A DNA stretch of 64,000 nucleotides, taken from the NCBI RefSeq assembly GCF_044772865.1, contig NZ_CP173029.1, forward strand, positions 2,914,001-2,978,000, in the 5' to 3' direction. Below are positions 1 through 8,254 of the stretch, piece after piece (within the stretch, counting starts at the first letter, position 1; every line of letters starts with the position of its first letter). A model generated the notes under the pieces. That model made no database searches. It was not told the DNA's origin and saw only the letters and a program-made list of their open reading frames with translations. Both the position numbers and the translations under genes were made by a program. Origin of the DNA: Algirhabdus cladophorae. Lineage in GTDB: Bacteria; Pseudomonadota; Alphaproteobacteria; Rhodobacterales; Rhodobacteraceae.

Positions 1-431
1 CCAAGGTTGGAATGACCCACCATACCAAAGACGCGCTTGATGCCCCAATTGACCATGGTTTCAGCCATCGCATCGGTGACTGTGCGGGTGTGTTCAGGTT
101 CTGGCTCAAGCCCGATGAACACTTCGCCATCGCGAACCTCAACCGGATAGGTTTTCTGGCCACTGTCCTCGTGTCCGCCCGGTGGTTTGCCAGTGAGCGG
201 GTCAAAATCCCATCCATGCCACGGGCATCGAATATAGCATTTGCCCTCGTGGCCTTTCTCGATCGTGCCTTCGCCTAAAGGTCCACCCTGATGGGGGCAA
301 TGATTGTCCATAGCAGCCCATTGCCCGTCGAAATGCGACAGACATATGAAATGCGTGCGCGCTGATACGGTCTTGACCCGGCCCTCGGGCAAATCGGCAG
401 GCCCAACGCTGACCCAATCAAGATCGCTCAT
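1..431 (-). CDS. Rieske [2Fe-2S] / thiamine-diphosphate enzyme fusion, N-terminal part (cut by window edge)
   Basis: Reading leftward from ATG at 431, about 143 residues are visible before the window ends. Residues 1-115 are a Rieske ferredoxin-like domain with both ligand boxes: C45-P-H47 in CPHQGGPLGEG and C69-P-W-H72 in CPWHGWDFD. From about residue 118 the sequence changes into the start of a ThDP-dependent enzyme N-domain (AMAETMVNWGIKRVFGMVGH), as in acetolactate synthase or pyruvate oxidase relatives. The start overlaps the stop of the upstream CDGSH/FMN gene by ATGA, so the two are probably translated together. A ThDP enzyme with its own one-electron carrier suggests oxidative decarboxylation of a 2-oxo acid or a related carboligation; the substrate is unknown. 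The catalytic ThDP-binding part lies outside the window. Confidence 0.8.
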   Translation of the reverse strand, partial: MSDLDWVSVGPADLPEGRVKTVSARTHFICLSHFDGQWAAMDNHCPHQGGPLGEGTIEKGHEGKCYIRCPWHGWDFDPLTGKPPGGHEDSGQKTYPVEVRDGEVFIGLEPEPEHTRTVTDAMAETMVNWGIKRVFGMVGHSNL

Positions 432-1960
432 GACACACCGCCAAAACGCACGCCGGACAGCGCGGCCATCTCTTGCTTCCATGTGATCAGATCACTGTGG
501 GTAAACTTAGACAAATGATCGTGGCCGCAGGCCCGCGCCATGACTTCCATCAACTCGACACTGGCGCCAAAAAAGCGCGCCAGTTTTTCGGCACCAACTT
601 GAACGTTTAGCAATTTACGCAGCTCGGGCTTTTGCGTGGCGACACCTACAGGACAATTGTTGGTGTCACACATGCGCGTAGCGATACAGCCCACGGCCTG
701 CATGGCGGAATTACTGATAGCAACCGCGTCCGCACCAAGGGCCATGGCTTTGCAAAAGTCCTCGGGCATGCGCAATCCACCAGTGATCACCAAGGTCACT
801 TCGCCCCCAGTGCGCGCATCGATATGTTTGCGCGCACGGGCCAGTGCCGGAATGGTGGGGACGGAAATGTTGTTGCGGAAAATCAAAGGCGCTGCCCCCG
901 TGCCGCCGCCGCGACCATCCAAAATGATGTAGTCGGCACTGGCTTCGAGCGCAAAATCAATATCGTCTTCGATATGGTTCGCCGACAGCTTGAACCCAAT
1001 CGGAATGCCACCTGATTTTTCGCGCACTTCATCGGCCAACCGCTTGAAATCAGCCGGTGTGTGCAGGTCTGCAAAGGTTGGGGGCGATACGGCTGTGGTT
1101 CCGGGCTCTAGCCCGCGTACTTCGGCAATTTTTCCCTGCACCTTGTTGCCGGGCAGATGGCCACCTGTACCGGTTTTGGCCCCTTGCCCGCCCTTGAAGT
1201 GGAACGCTTGCACCTTTGTAACGTGATCAAGATCCCAGCCAAACTTGGCCGAAGCCAGTTCATAAAAATATCGCGCATTTTCAGCCTGTTCTTCTGGCAG
1301 CATGCCGCCTTCACCAGAACAGATCCCAGTCCCCGCCATTTGCGCGCCACGCGACAGGGCTGTTTTGGCCTCTTCGGACAGGGCGCCATAGCTCATATCC
1401 GAGACAAACAAAGGAATGTCGAGGTGCAGCGGTTTGGCTGCCCGTGGGCCAATCACAACTTCTGTGCCAACCTCTACATCATCCATCAAAGGTTTACGTG
1501 CCATTTGCGCTGGCAGCATTTGAATGTCATCCCAATGGGGCAAATCCTTGCGCGGCACCCCCATCGCCCCCATCTCGCCGTGATGACCAAGCTTGCTCAG
1601 GCCATCGCGCGCCAATTCGTGAATTCGTGCGACTGTCGGTTCCTCTGGTGTGGCTTTGGCCTGCGACACATCCGATGTCGGCTCAGGTGCGGCGTCGCCA
1701 ACAGCCAATTCCCCTAATTGGGCATGGGTGCCATCGCAATATGGCGCATTGCCAGTGGCCTTGCATTGGCACAGGGCTGCATCGCCAGATTTATCTGCTT
1801 TGAATTTTAAGGGCGTGATGCCAGTGCCAGCGTGTGATCCATCACAAAAGGGTTGGTTTTTGGACCGGCCACATCGACACCACGCATAGTCTTTGCCTTC
1901 TTCCAATGACACTTTGGCCGGAAATTTGGCGGCAATGATGGGAACCTCTTGATCTGGCAT
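428..1960 (-). CDS. Double CDGSH iron-sulfur domain fused to glutamate-synthase-like FMN/[3Fe-4S] domain
   Basis: Predicted 510-residue redox protein. Two CDGSH motifs lie at the N-terminus (C28, C30, C39, H43 and C64, C66, C75, H79), each able to hold a [2Fe-2S] cluster with 3Cys-1His ligation. The rest is a glutamate synthase central/FMN-type TIM barrel with GGRGGGTGAAP and the GltB-like cysteine box C425-x5-C431-x4-C436 for a [3Fe-4S] cluster. The amidotransferase domain of true GltB is absent, so this is not a classical GOGAT. Start: the ATG at 1960 is preceded by AAAGGA and places the first CDGSH at the usual distance. A TTG at 2014 is an in-frame alternative without a good ribosome site. 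It is followed, with an ATGA overlap, by the Rieske-ThDP gene and probably passes electrons to or from it (inference). Confidence 0.82.
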   Translation of the reverse strand: MPDQEVPIIAAKFPAKVSLEEGKDYAWCRCGRSKNQPFCDGSHAGTGITPLKFKADKSGDAALCQCKATGNAPYCDGTHAQLGELAVGDAAPEPTSDVSQAKATPEEPTVARIHELARDGLSKLGHHGEMGAMGVPRKDLPHWDDIQMLPAQMARKPLMDDVEVGTEVVIGPRAAKPLHLDIPLFVSDMSYGALSEEAKTALSRGAQMAGTGICSGEGGMLPEEQAENARYFYELASAKFGWDLDHVTKVQAFHFKGGQGAKTGTGGHLPGNKVQGKIAEVRGLEPGTTAVSPPTFADLHTPADFKRLADEVREKSGGIPIGFKLSANHIEDDIDFALEASADYIILDGRGGGTGAAPLIFRNNISVPTIPALARARKHIDARTGGEVTLVITGGLRMPEDFCKAMALGADAVAISNSAMQAVGCIATRMCDTNNCPVGVATQKPELRKLLNVQVGAEKLARFFGASVELMEVMARACGHDHLSKFTHSDLITWKQEMAALSGVRFGGVS

Positions 1961-2014
1961 GTCTGGATATTCCTTTGGTTTGATGTTGACGTTGATGGTT
2001 TTTTTAAGCGCCAA

Positions 2015-2480
2015 GGGTATCGCGGCACCCGTCCTTAAGGAGGTCTCAAGTACGTCGGCGCTGGTTTGGTTAGGATCACTGTCAAAGAATTATTGCATGG
2101 CGATAACCCATGTTTTTCAGACCTCAGTGTTCGGCCAAACAGACCAAATGATAGAACCAAGGCAGTCTAACAGAACTCTGTGATCGGCCATTATCCCCAT
2201 GTGGACTCATCACTGGCACTGCGCCCAATAGGAACGGAGTGCCAATGGACGCATAGGCAATGGCGACAGCGCGCTTCCCTACAACTCACGAAAGATGGCT
2301 AGGGGCGTTTTCATGATGAGCAGGGTTCAACCGGACAAACCGGATTTCATCACCCATGGTGTTCGATTTTAGCGAAGACACCATCGACACGTCAGGTTTG
2401 ATCGGCTACGGCACCGAACGGCAGCGCAATTGGTTTATGGATGGTGCGGTCAATAGCGCGGAACGCTAAAGCACGGATGT
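2015..2480. other. Intergenic region with a possible gene remnant
   Basis: This 466-base gap separates the TRAP/glcG-like unit from the CDGSH gene. On the plus strand a 37-codon open frame at 2356-2469 starts ATG and reads MVFDFSEDTIDTSGL with an end resembling the tail of a larger protein. I do not recognise it and it may be a decayed fragment. Leader and promoter for the CDGSH gene must lie in the left part. I see no RNA gene or clear terminator. Confidence 0.35.
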
Positions 2481-2891
2481 TCAAAACGCCTGTACGGCAG
2501 CCTTGGCCACTTCAAGGTCCTGTGCCGGTGATCCAGAGCTGACGCCAACGCCGCCCACGACTTCGTCGTTGTTAAAAACAGGCAAACCGCCTGCTACAAC
2601 CACCATCCGCCCGCCTAGGGCAGAGGCAATGCCGTGTGCGGCCTCACCCGGTTGGTTAACCTGACCCAGTATATGCGTGCCTTTCTTGATCCCGACCGCG
2701 GTAAAGCTTTTGTCGATGGCAAGGGCGATGCTGGTGATTTTACCGCCATCCATACGCTCGAACGCAATTAAGTTGCCACTTTCGTCCGTGACCGCGATGC
2801 ACATGGGCACGCCAATCTCGACAGCTTTGGCACGGGCTGCAGCGATCAATCGATAGGCGTCTTCGATATCCAGACGGGTGATGCTTAGCAT
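2481..2891 (-). CDS. GlcG/HbpS family protein
   Basis: 136 residues, close to the full length of the GlcG/HbpS (DUF336) family. Typical features are the N-terminal LDIEDAYRLIAAARAKA helix, the AVTDESGNLIAFERMDG strand region and the glycine-rich GGRMVVVAGGLPVF...GGVGVSSG core. No signal peptide is visible. Family members bind haem or corrinoids, or are encoded in glycolate and diol catabolic operons; the biochemical role is mostly unknown. The gene starts 10 bases after the TRAP large permease, with GAGGA upstream of its ATG, so it is the last gene of a dctP-dctQ-dctM-glcG-like operon. Its position suggests a role with the substrate of that transporter (inference). Confidence 0.82.
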   Translation of the reverse strand: MLSITRLDIEDAYRLIAAARAKAVEIGVPMCIAVTDESGNLIAFERMDGGKITSIALAIDKSFTAVGIKKGTHILGQVNQPGEAAHGIASALGGRMVVVAGGLPVFNNDEVVGGVGVSSGSPAQDLEVAKAAVQAF

Positions 2892-2901
2892 TTCACAGTC
2901 C

Positions 2902-4188
2902 TCACGGGCCGATGATCAGGTTTGGCAACGTCAAGGAAATCGCCGGGATAAAGGTGATCAGCATGAGTGCTGCAAAGATCGCAAAGTAGAACGGCCAGAT
3001 TGTTCTAACGGCTTTTTCCATGGGCAGTTTGCCCACCGCGCAGCCAACAAAAAGACAGGTCCCCACTGGAGGTGTACACAGGCCCAATCCAAGGTTCACC
3101 AACAAGATCATGCCAAACTGCAACGGATCTATGCCCAGCATATTCATCACGGGCAAAAAGATCGGTGTACAGATCAGGATCAACGCGGCCATATCCATGA
3201 TCATACCCAACAGCAGCAGCACAGCGTTGATCATCAACAGGATCAGGATCGGATTTTCGGTGATGCCCAGCAGGAATTCCACAGTCTTGGTCGGAACCCG
3301 GTTGAAAGTCAGCATGTAGGCAAAGGCCCCCGCACAGGCAATCAGGATCATCACCATCGAGGTTGTGCGCACTGACGAAATTACGGCGGTTTTAAAGCCC
3401 TCCCATGACAGGCTGCGGTAAACCAACAGCGTCACAACAAAGGCGTACATCGCGCCAAACGCACCAGATTCTGTCACTGTAAACACCCCAGACAGCACGC
3501 CGCCCACGATGATGACAGCCGTCAGAAGCCCCGGGATCGAGCCTACAAAGGCAATGGCCAGGGCTGTCCAACCCGGGAATTGTTCTGCTTGGTATCCGCG
3601 TTTAACCGCCACGATATAGGCGGCCATGGCAAGGCAACAGCACATCAAAATCCCCGGCACAACACCTGCAAGAAAGAGTTTCGAGATCGAGACAGCGCCA
3701 CCAGTGGCAAGGGCAAAAATGATCATATTGTGACTGGGCGGAATGATGATACCGGCAATGGATGAGGTCACTGTGACGTTCACCGCATAATCAGCGTCAT
3801 AGCCTTTGTCCTTCATCACTGGGATCAAAATCGACCCAAGCGCCGAGATATCCGCGATGGCGGATCCGGAAATGCCGCCAAACAGCATGGATGAGAAGAC
3901 GTTCACAATACCAAGGCCACCGCGCACGGCGCCAACGGCTGCTTGGGCAAATTTAACCAATCGCATGGCAATGCCACCATGGAACATCAACTCGCCTGCA
4001 AAGATGAAAAACGGGATCGCCATCAACGAAAAGACGTTGATCCCCGACACCATACGTTGAAAGCCCACGAACAGTGGCAAGCCTTCGTACCAAAAGGCGG
4101 CAAGGGCTGAAATGCCAAGGGCATAGGCCACAGGCGTGCCGATGAAAACGCATAGGGCAAAGACCCCAAGAAGAACCATTAGTCCCAT
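2902..4188 (-). CDS. dctM: TRAP transporter large permease, DctM family
   Basis: 428 residues of almost continuous hydrophobic helices, the size of DctM/SiaM. Family hallmarks are visible: IFAGELMFHGGIAMRLVKF near residue 60, GGISGSAIADISALGS, and SIAGIIIPPSHNMI. It forms the ion-driven translocation subunit of a tripartite ATP-independent periplasmic transporter in the inner membrane. The start lies 2 bases after the stop of the small permease and the GlcG-like gene follows, giving one operon. Substrate cannot be read from the sequence; TRAP systems usually take up C4-dicarboxylates, 2-oxo acids or other organic anions. Confidence 0.93.
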   Translation of the reverse strand: MGLMVLLGVFALCVFIGTPVAYALGISALAAFWYEGLPLFVGFQRMVSGINVFSLMAIPFFIFAGELMFHGGIAMRLVKFAQAAVGAVRGGLGIVNVFSSMLFGGISGSAIADISALGSILIPVMKDKGYDADYAVNVTVTSSIAGIIIPPSHNMIIFALATGGAVSISKLFLAGVVPGILMCCCLAMAAYIVAVKRGYQAEQFPGWTALAIAFVGSIPGLLTAVIIVGGVLSGVFTVTESGAFGAMYAFVVTLLVYRSLSWEGFKTAVISSVRTTSMVMILIACAGAFAYMLTFNRVPTKTVEFLLGITENPILILLMINAVLLLLGMIMDMAALILICTPIFLPVMNMLGIDPLQFGMILLVNLGLGLCTPPVGTCLFVGCAVGKLPMEKAVRTIWPFYFAIFAALMLITFIPAISLTLPNLIIGP

Positions 4189-4190
4189 AT

Positions 4191-4724
4191 TTAGCCCTGA
4201 TCTATGTTATCTTGGCGTTCGTCACGGCCCAAAAACAGGCGGATCAGATGGCCGATTGAAAAAAGGAAAACCAGAAGGCCACTGATGGTCAGGGGCAAGG
4301 ATCGCAGCCCTTCTGACACTTGGATCAATGGGATCAGTGTGTTCCATTTGAATTGCGTCAATTCCATTCCGTACCAAAACATCATACCACCAAATCCGGC
4401 CATCAAGATGTCTGAAATGATGACGAAAACGGTGCGGATGCTGTTGGGAACGATGTTGCGAAAGATCACAACAGACAAATGCGTGTGCTGGTGGACGCCC
4501 GAAGCAGCCCCCAAAAACGCGATTACCATGACCAGCAACAGCGAGACTTGTTCGACCCAAGTGGGCGTGTCGTTCAATACGTATCTGCCAAACACCAACC
4601 ATGCGAAAATAACTGTCATCACCACAAGGGCGATGCCGGCCAGCAAAATACAGATTTTTGTTAACAGATCGAAAAACTTATCCATCGGTCGTAAAAATGC
4701 CGGTGGTGTGTTTGGATCACCCAT
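4191..4724 (-). CDS. dctQ: TRAP transporter small permease, DctQ family
   Basis: 177 residues from the chosen ATG, which follows GAGGGGGCGAC; an in-frame codon 33 bases upstream lacks such a site. Four hydrophobic helices are visible, with the DctQ-typical VIFAWLVFGRYVLNDTPTWVEQVSLLLVMVIAFLGAA and the helix boundary H(T)HLSV. It pairs with the large permease encoded immediately downstream and scaffolds it in the membrane. It sits between the binding-protein gene and the large permease gene on the minus strand. Confidence 0.92.
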   Translation of the reverse strand: MGDPNTPPAFLRPMDKFFDLLTKICILLAGIALVVMTVIFAWLVFGRYVLNDTPTWVEQVSLLLVMVIAFLGAASGVHQHTHLSVVIFRNIVPNSIRTVFVIISDILMAGFGGMMFWYGMELTQFKWNTLIPLIQVSEGLRSLPLTISGLLVFLFSIGHLIRLFLGRDERQDNIDQG

Positions 4725-4747
4725 GTCGCCCCCTCGTCTAGACAAAA

Positions 4748-4776
4748 CGCCCGGCATCCAAAGGTGGAGCCGGGCG
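4748..4776 (-). terminator. Intercistronic hairpin between dctP and dctQ
   Basis: Inverted repeat CGCCCGGC (4748-4755) and GCCGGGCG (4769-4776), extended inside by TCCA/TGGA after one bulged base, with loop AAGG. No long U-run follows, so it is more likely an mRNA-stabilising or attenuating hairpin that keeps the binding protein in excess over the permeases than a full terminator. Confidence 0.6.
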
Positions 4777-4805
4777 CCCGTTTATTTTCGCACCAAGCTT
4801 AGCGC

Positions 4806-5780
4806 TTATTCAGTGGCTTGTGCCATCTCTACCAACATTTTCATGTCTGGGTTCGCTGCCAAATACTCGGCATAGACGCTGTCCATTGCTGATTGGAACG
4901 GAGCTTTGTCCGCGATCTCTGTGACCACAACGCCTGCCGCTTCTACGTCAGAGCGTGCTTGCTCGGACCCTACGGCCCACAATTCGCGCTGATAAAGGGC
5001 TGCAGCCTCGGCGGCACCGCGAACAGCGGCTTGCATGTCTGCAGACAGCGCGTTGAACTTGGCTGTGTTCACACAAATGCACTCGGGAATGATCAGGTGT
5101 TCAGACAAAGAATAGTGCGTTGTCACCTCATAGTGGCCAACGTTCTTGAACGATGGAAAGTTGTTTTCCGCACCGTCCACAACACCAGTTTTCAACGCTT
5201 GCTGTACTTCAGAAAACGCCATTGGGGACGGGTTGCCGCCCATGGCCGAGATCATCGAAGTGTACAGATCGTTGTTCATCACACGGATCTTGAGGCCGTC
5301 AACGTCTGCGGGTGTCTCGATAGCCTTTTGGCTGTAGAACGACCGTGCGCCAGCATCAAACCAAGACAGTGGCAAAACGCCTGCGTCACCCATTGCAGCG
5401 GCAACAACCTGACCCGCTTCGCCTTCCATGACGCGGAACATGTGCGGCACGCTTTTGAAGATGAAGGGCAATGAGACAAGGTTGGCTTCCTTCACCATTG
5501 GGCCGATCGGGCCAAGGCTAAAGTTGCCCACTTCGATGGCACCGATGCGCACTTGCTCGAGGGCATCAGGCTGCGAGCCCAAAACGCCGCCGTGAAAGAC
5601 GTCGATGGTGATCTCACCGTTGGTGGCCTCATTCACCAGCTCTGCAAATCTGTCCATTGCGGGTGTGTTTGGGTGACCGTCGTTGTGAATATTCCAAGCG
5701 CGCCAGTTGTCAGCGGCGGCCGAAGTGGCGACAAGAGCGATAGCAGTTGCCGCTGTGAAAAGCGATTTCGTAAACGTCAT
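4806..5780 (-). CDS. dctP: TRAP transporter substrate-binding protein, DctP family
   Basis: 324 residues with a signal peptide of about 23 residues ending ATSAAA-D, so periplasmic. The DctP fold is recognised from HNDGHPNTPAMDRFAELV, LEQVRIGAIEVGNF, the conserved GLKIRVMNN (the arginine that binds substrate carboxylates) and EVQQALKTGVVDGAENN. It captures an organic anion and delivers it to DctQM. GGGGAGGAG precedes the ATG. The promoter region holds a palindromic operator and is shared with a divergent GntR-family gene, which probably controls it. Confidence 0.93.
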   Translation of the reverse strand: MTFTKSLFTAATAIALVATSAAADNWRAWNIHNDGHPNTPAMDRFAELVNEATNGEITIDVFHGGVLGSQPDALEQVRIGAIEVGNFSLGPIGPMVKEANLVSLPFIFKSVPHMFRVMEGEAGQVVAAAMGDAGVLPLSWFDAGARSFYSQKAIETPADVDGLKIRVMNNDLYTSMISAMGGNPSPMAFSEVQQALKTGVVDGAENNFPSFKNVGHYEVTTHYSLSEHLIIPECICVNTAKFNALSADMQAAVRGAAEAAALYQRELWAVGSEQARSDVEAAGVVVTEIADKAPFQSAMDSVYAEYLAANPDMKMLVEMAQATE

Positions 5781-5899
5781 GGGTTCTCCTCCCCTTATGT
5801 TTTCAGACAGGATTTCGGCCTCTTCCCCAGACGCGGATCTGCCACTTTAGCAGGGTCCATGTCATCAAAGCCGGAATCACTGTTAACTCAATTAGCACT

Positions 5900-5937
5900 C
5901 TAGTATCCCAGTTTGTCAATCAAAACTGGGATACCAG
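5900..5937. promoter_or_regulatory. Palindromic operator in the dctP / gntR divergent region
   Basis: GTATCCCAGTTT (5903-5914) and AAACTGGGATAC (5923-5934) form a perfect inverted repeat with an 8-base spacer, and the match extends outward with one mismatch. Each arm is itself near-palindromic (CTAGTATCCCAG and CTGGGATACCAG), as expected for two tandem FCD-type GntR dimer sites. It lies about 120 bases upstream of dctP and 175 bases before the regulator gene. Binding by that regulator is inference. Confidence 0.65.
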
Positions 5938-6112
5938 TTGACTCAACCCGCTTTGCTTTACGTGACATAGGCAGGTCACCATTGCGCACAGGGCCTTTGA
6001 CCCGCACAGGGTTGTCATGTTTTAAAGGCGAAAGCGCCGTGATTGAGGTCTAGACCCTAGCGGTAAATGCTGTTTCTGTCAGAGGCGCAATTAAATTGAA
6101 AAGAATGCTCAC

Positions 6113-6781
6113 GTGGACGACTTCATAAGACGTACGACAACCGACGCAGTCTATGAACAGCTGCATTCCGAGATCGTATCGCTTGATCTGTTGCCCGGTA
6201 CGAAACTGTCCGAAGTCGATGTGGCCCGCAGGTTTGGGGTGTCCCGCCAACCGGTGCGCAATGCGTTTACCAAGCTAGGAAATGAGGAATTACTGGTTAT
6301 CAGGCCGCAAAGGGCAACTGAAGTCCGCGGATTTTCCATGGACCGCGTGACCCTCGCCCGATTGGTGCGGCTGTCCGTGGAATTAGAGGTCACACGCCGC
6401 GCCATTGCTCTTTGGACGCCTGACGCAGATGCCATGCTGCAAGAAAACATCGCCTTGCAAGAACGTGCGATCGATGCAGATGATATGGCGCAATTTTATG
6501 CTTTAGACTACGATTTCCATCATTTGATCTGTAGCCTCAGCGACAATCCGTTGGCCTTTGAAGTTGTTCTCAGCTGCAAGCAAAAAGTTGATCGTTTGTG
6601 CATGCTAAGCCTCACCAAAGATCGTGATGCCAAACTGGTACTGAACGATCACCGCGATATCGCGGCGGGTATGGCGTCGGGCGATTTGGACAAGGCGTTG
6701 GCCACAATTCACAAGCATCTGTCGCGATTGGATGACACGATCCAATTGATCCACGAAACCCATCAGGCCTATTTTGAGTAG
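6113..6781 (+). CDS. GntR family transcriptional regulator, FCD (FadR-type) subfamily
   Basis: 222 residues. N-terminal winged helix at about residues 8-70 (VYEQLHSEIVSLDLLPGTKLSE, then RRFGVSRQPVRNAFTKL). The C-terminal all-helical FCD domain has candidate metal ligands in LDYDFHHLI, in NDHRDIA and in IHKHLSRL. The start is GTG at 6113; an ATG at 6105 is out of frame. FCD regulators usually sense organic acids or their metal complexes and act as repressors. It is divergent from the dctP operon and is the obvious candidate to bind the palindrome between them, and possibly the related GGGATCCC sites further right. Confidence 0.88.
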   Translation: MDDFIRRTTTDAVYEQLHSEIVSLDLLPGTKLSEVDVARRFGVSRQPVRNAFTKLGNEELLVIRPQRATEVRGFSMDRVTLARLVRLSVELEVTRRAIALWTPDADAMLQENIALQERAIDADDMAQFYALDYDFHHLICSLSDNPLAFEVVLSCKQKVDRLCMLSLTKDRDAKLVLNDHRDIAAGMASGDLDKALATIHKHLSRLDDTIQLIHETHQAYFE

Positions 6782-6805
6782 CGACTAAACCCGCACCAAG
6801 GCGCG

Positions 6806-8077
6806 CTAGTTGTTTTCAATCTCTTTGGCACATTGCAGGTAATAGTGCCGTGTGGGGCAGTTAATCTGATCTACGGCGCGCTGCCGGAGGATCTCCGCCT
6901 TGAGCATTTGCGCGCCAGGCACGTCATAATCTGCGCGGATCAGGCGATCCACGAGTTCCAGCGCCCATTGCAAATCACCCTTGGCTTGTGCTGCTTTGAC
7001 CGCTGATACGACCGCTTCAGGGCCGCCTGCCAGATCGATGATCCGCATGGCTTCGTCTTTGGGCGAGAGCGGATCCAGCGAAGTGGGGTTGCCGTCAAAC
7101 CATCCCATAGTCCCCACGAAATAGGCCCGCACCGCGAAATCAACGCGTCCATAATATTCGCGCAAATGCGGTTTTTCGGCCAGATGAGCCGGCAGTTTCA
7201 CGCTGTGGGCAAGTTCATCAATGGTTAGGCCAGCATCCATACCATTTCGGGTTTCATCAACAACATGGCGAATGGCATCGCGGTAATCGGTCAGGGCCGA
7301 TGCAATCTCTTTGGCCCCAAACAGGGCCTTGGTATGACCGGGGGCCAAGATCTCGGGAGCAAATCCCATGAGCAGATCCATCGTATCGGCCCAAGCGTCA
7401 AAATCGCGATAGGCTGTGCCGCGGATGGCGTATAAATTTGGGAAAGACCGATAGAAATTATCGCCGCTGATCAGGACCTTCTTTTCGGGATACCACACAA
7501 CGATATGGTCTGGTGTTTCACCGGGTGCAGAGACCAGCTGCAGATGGACCCCATGCAAAGTGATATCCTCGCCGTCATCGCCGACCCGGCGTGTGGGCGG
7601 TAAGGCCCCCGCACCCATCCCTTTGAGGGGACGATCCCCTGGCCCCACGCCGATCCCCACGATTTCGTCTGGATAAGACAGGCCAATCCCAAACTGTCGT
7701 TTGGTCCGAACCTGCATTGCCTTGACCGGTTGCGGATGGTCCGACGCCACAAACAGAGCATCCTCAGAAAATCGCGTGCTGGCGATAATTTCAGGGGAGC
7801 CGCCTTCGGCAAAAACGCTGGCACCAGACACGTGGTCGCGGTGCGAGTGGGTTAGGATAATCGTTTTGACAGGCAAGTCCGTGATCTTGCGGAACTCAGC
7901 CAAAATGTTGGCGGCGGCCGCGGTCGTCTCGGAAGTATCGACAATTATCAGACCACCCTCACCGATGATCATGTAGACATTCGAGGCCGCAAAACCAAAC
8001 GCCTGATACACGTTGTCAGCCAGCTTTACGATTTCACGTTGAAAGTACTCTGGGTGGGCCTTTAATTCAGAATGCAT
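6806..8077 (-). CDS. Alkylsulfatase-like metallo-beta-lactamase fold hydrolase without SCP2 domain
   Basis: 423 residues. The metallo-beta-lactamase domain carries the metal motif H77-S-H79-R-D81-H82, then APGETPDHIVVWYP, SGDNFYRSFPNLYAIRGT and LAPGHT. After it comes the alkylsulfatase dimerisation domain (LREYYGRVDFAVRAYFVGTMGWFDGNPTSL). This is the SdsA1/BDS1 architecture of zinc enzymes that hydrolyse alkyl sulfate esters. Known members have a further SCP2-like domain and are around 600-660 residues; here the chain stops near the end of the dimerisation region, and no signal peptide is visible. It is divergent from a GST gene with GGGATCCC palindromes between them. Substrate could be an alkyl or aryl sulfate; another ester is possible. 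Confidence 0.83.
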   Translation of the reverse strand: MHSELKAHPEYFQREIVKLADNVYQAFGFAASNVYMIIGEGGLIIVDTSETTAAAANILAEFRKITDLPVKTIILTHSHRDHVSGASVFAEGGSPEIIASTRFSEDALFVASDHPQPVKAMQVRTKRQFGIGLSYPDEIVGIGVGPGDRPLKGMGAGALPPTRRVGDDGEDITLHGVHLQLVSAPGETPDHIVVWYPEKKVLISGDNFYRSFPNLYAIRGTAYRDFDAWADTMDLLMGFAPEILAPGHTKALFGAKEIASALTDYRDAIRHVVDETRNGMDAGLTIDELAHSVKLPAHLAEKPHLREYYGRVDFAVRAYFVGTMGWFDGNPTSLDPLSPKDEAMRIIDLAGGPEAVVSAVKAAQAKGDLQWALELVDRLIRADYDVPGAQMLKAEILRQRAVDQINCPTRHYYLQCAKEIENN

Positions 8078-8116
8078 GCGCGTGTCCTTGTCCCGTTGGT
8101 GTCAAAGTAAGAAATA

Positions 8117-8196
8117 TTAGGATCCCAAAATCAACCCATAAGGCGCCATTTACCCCGCGGACGTTCAGATCAAACTTGAAACGGGATCCCAAACTG
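8117..8196. promoter_or_regulatory. GATCCC palindromes between alkylsulfatase-like and GST genes
   Basis: Two copies of the palindrome family found also near 18.4-18.6 kb: TTAGGATCCCAAAA at 8117-8130 and CGGGATCCCAAA centred at 8186-8187. They sit in the divergent promoter region, consistent with one regulator controlling both directions. Confidence 0.5.
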
Positions 8197-8254
8197 GCCA
8201 CACTTCATCGGCAAAATAGAGCTGACCCAATGGGTAAAAGAGGGTGGACGTCAC

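Noticed and set aside
428..1960. Annotation as glutamate synthase large subunit (gltB)
   Set aside because: The amidotransferase and alpha-helical C-terminal domains of GltB are missing and CDGSH domains are added, so ammonia assimilation is not supported.
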